Source of the DNA: Gallionellaceae bacterium
Lineage (GTDB): Bacteria; Pseudomonadota; Gammaproteobacteria; Burkholderiales; Gallionellaceae
Direction of reading: 5' to 3'
DNA length: 7,136 bases
Assembly (NCBI GenBank): GCA_030646595.1
Contig: JAUSKS010000207.1
Span: forward strand, 1 to 7,136
Shown here: piece by piece, positions 7,054 to 7,136 of the stretch
Layout: each line of letters opens with the position of its first letter
Position numbering within the stretch: position 1 is the stretch's first letter
Notes under the pieces: generated by a model
Database searches by the model: none
Seen by the model: the letters and a program-made list of their open reading frames with translations, nothing else
What the model was told of the DNA's origin: nothing
Position numbers and translations under genes: made by a program

Positions 7054-7136
7054 ATGAGCAAAATTCCATTAACCCTGACTGGCGCTGAGTTATTGCGCAA
7101 AGAATTACACCAGTTGAAAACCGTGGATAGGCCTTG
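7054..7136 (+). CDS. greA: Transcription elongation factor GreA, N-terminal fragment (cut by window edge)
   Basis: Twenty-seven codons are visible: the start MSKIPLTLTGAELLRKEL, then HQLKTVDRP. This matches the N-terminal coiled-coil start of GreA, which rescues backtracked RNA polymerase by stimulating transcript cleavage. The ATG at 7054 is preceded by GAGGAAG (7040-7046), a strong ribosome binding site at seven bases. It lies 27 bases after the carB stop with no terminator between, so it is probably cotranscribed. The carA-carB-greA order is familiar in beta- and gammaproteobacteria. The catalytic tip and C-terminal domain lie outside the window. Confidence 0.93.
   Translation, partial: MSKIPLTLTGAELLRKELHQLKTVDRP

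Overview
The window is 7.1 kb of what is most likely a betaproteobacterial chromosome. The evidence is the carB-greA gene order, the strongly proteobacterial CarB sequence, moderate-to-high GC, and a KaiC/KaiB pair of the non-cyanobacterial type. A member of the Nitrosomonadales/Gallionella-like group is plausible, but that is a guess from general resemblance and was not tested.

The left half, read on the minus strand, is a compact three-gene operon: kaiC (3345 to 1597), kaiB (1600 to 1310) and a multi-PAS sensory protein (1313 to beyond the left edge). Both junctions are 4-base ATGA overlaps, so the genes are probably translationally coupled. There is no kaiA. KaiC has two RecA-like domains, keeps the Thr/Ser/Thr phospho-site pattern, has altered CII catalytic residues, and ends in a long charged helix predicted to be a coiled coil. 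This looks like a KaiA-independent KaiBC timer or stress module whose output partner is the PAS protein. The PAS protein is cut before any output domain.

The right half, read on the plus strand, is the pyrimidine/arginine gene carB (3799 to 7026), complete and apparently intact, followed 27 bases later by the start of greA (7054 onward).

The 453-base gap between the divergent units (3346 to 3798) is the most unusual part. It has a near-consensus sigma-70 promoter, a leader hairpin, a good ribosome binding site and then only about the first 11 codons of what looks like carA. This runs directly into a palindromic repeat made of three 9-bp units in each arm, and carB begins 8 bases after the repeat. 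The carA gene therefore seems to have been removed, leaving its promoter, leader and first codons fused through a repeat to carB. Either the genome carries carA elsewhere or the junction is an assembly artefact.

A further small oddity is an in-frame 18-bp tandem duplication in the first PAS domain of the sensor gene.
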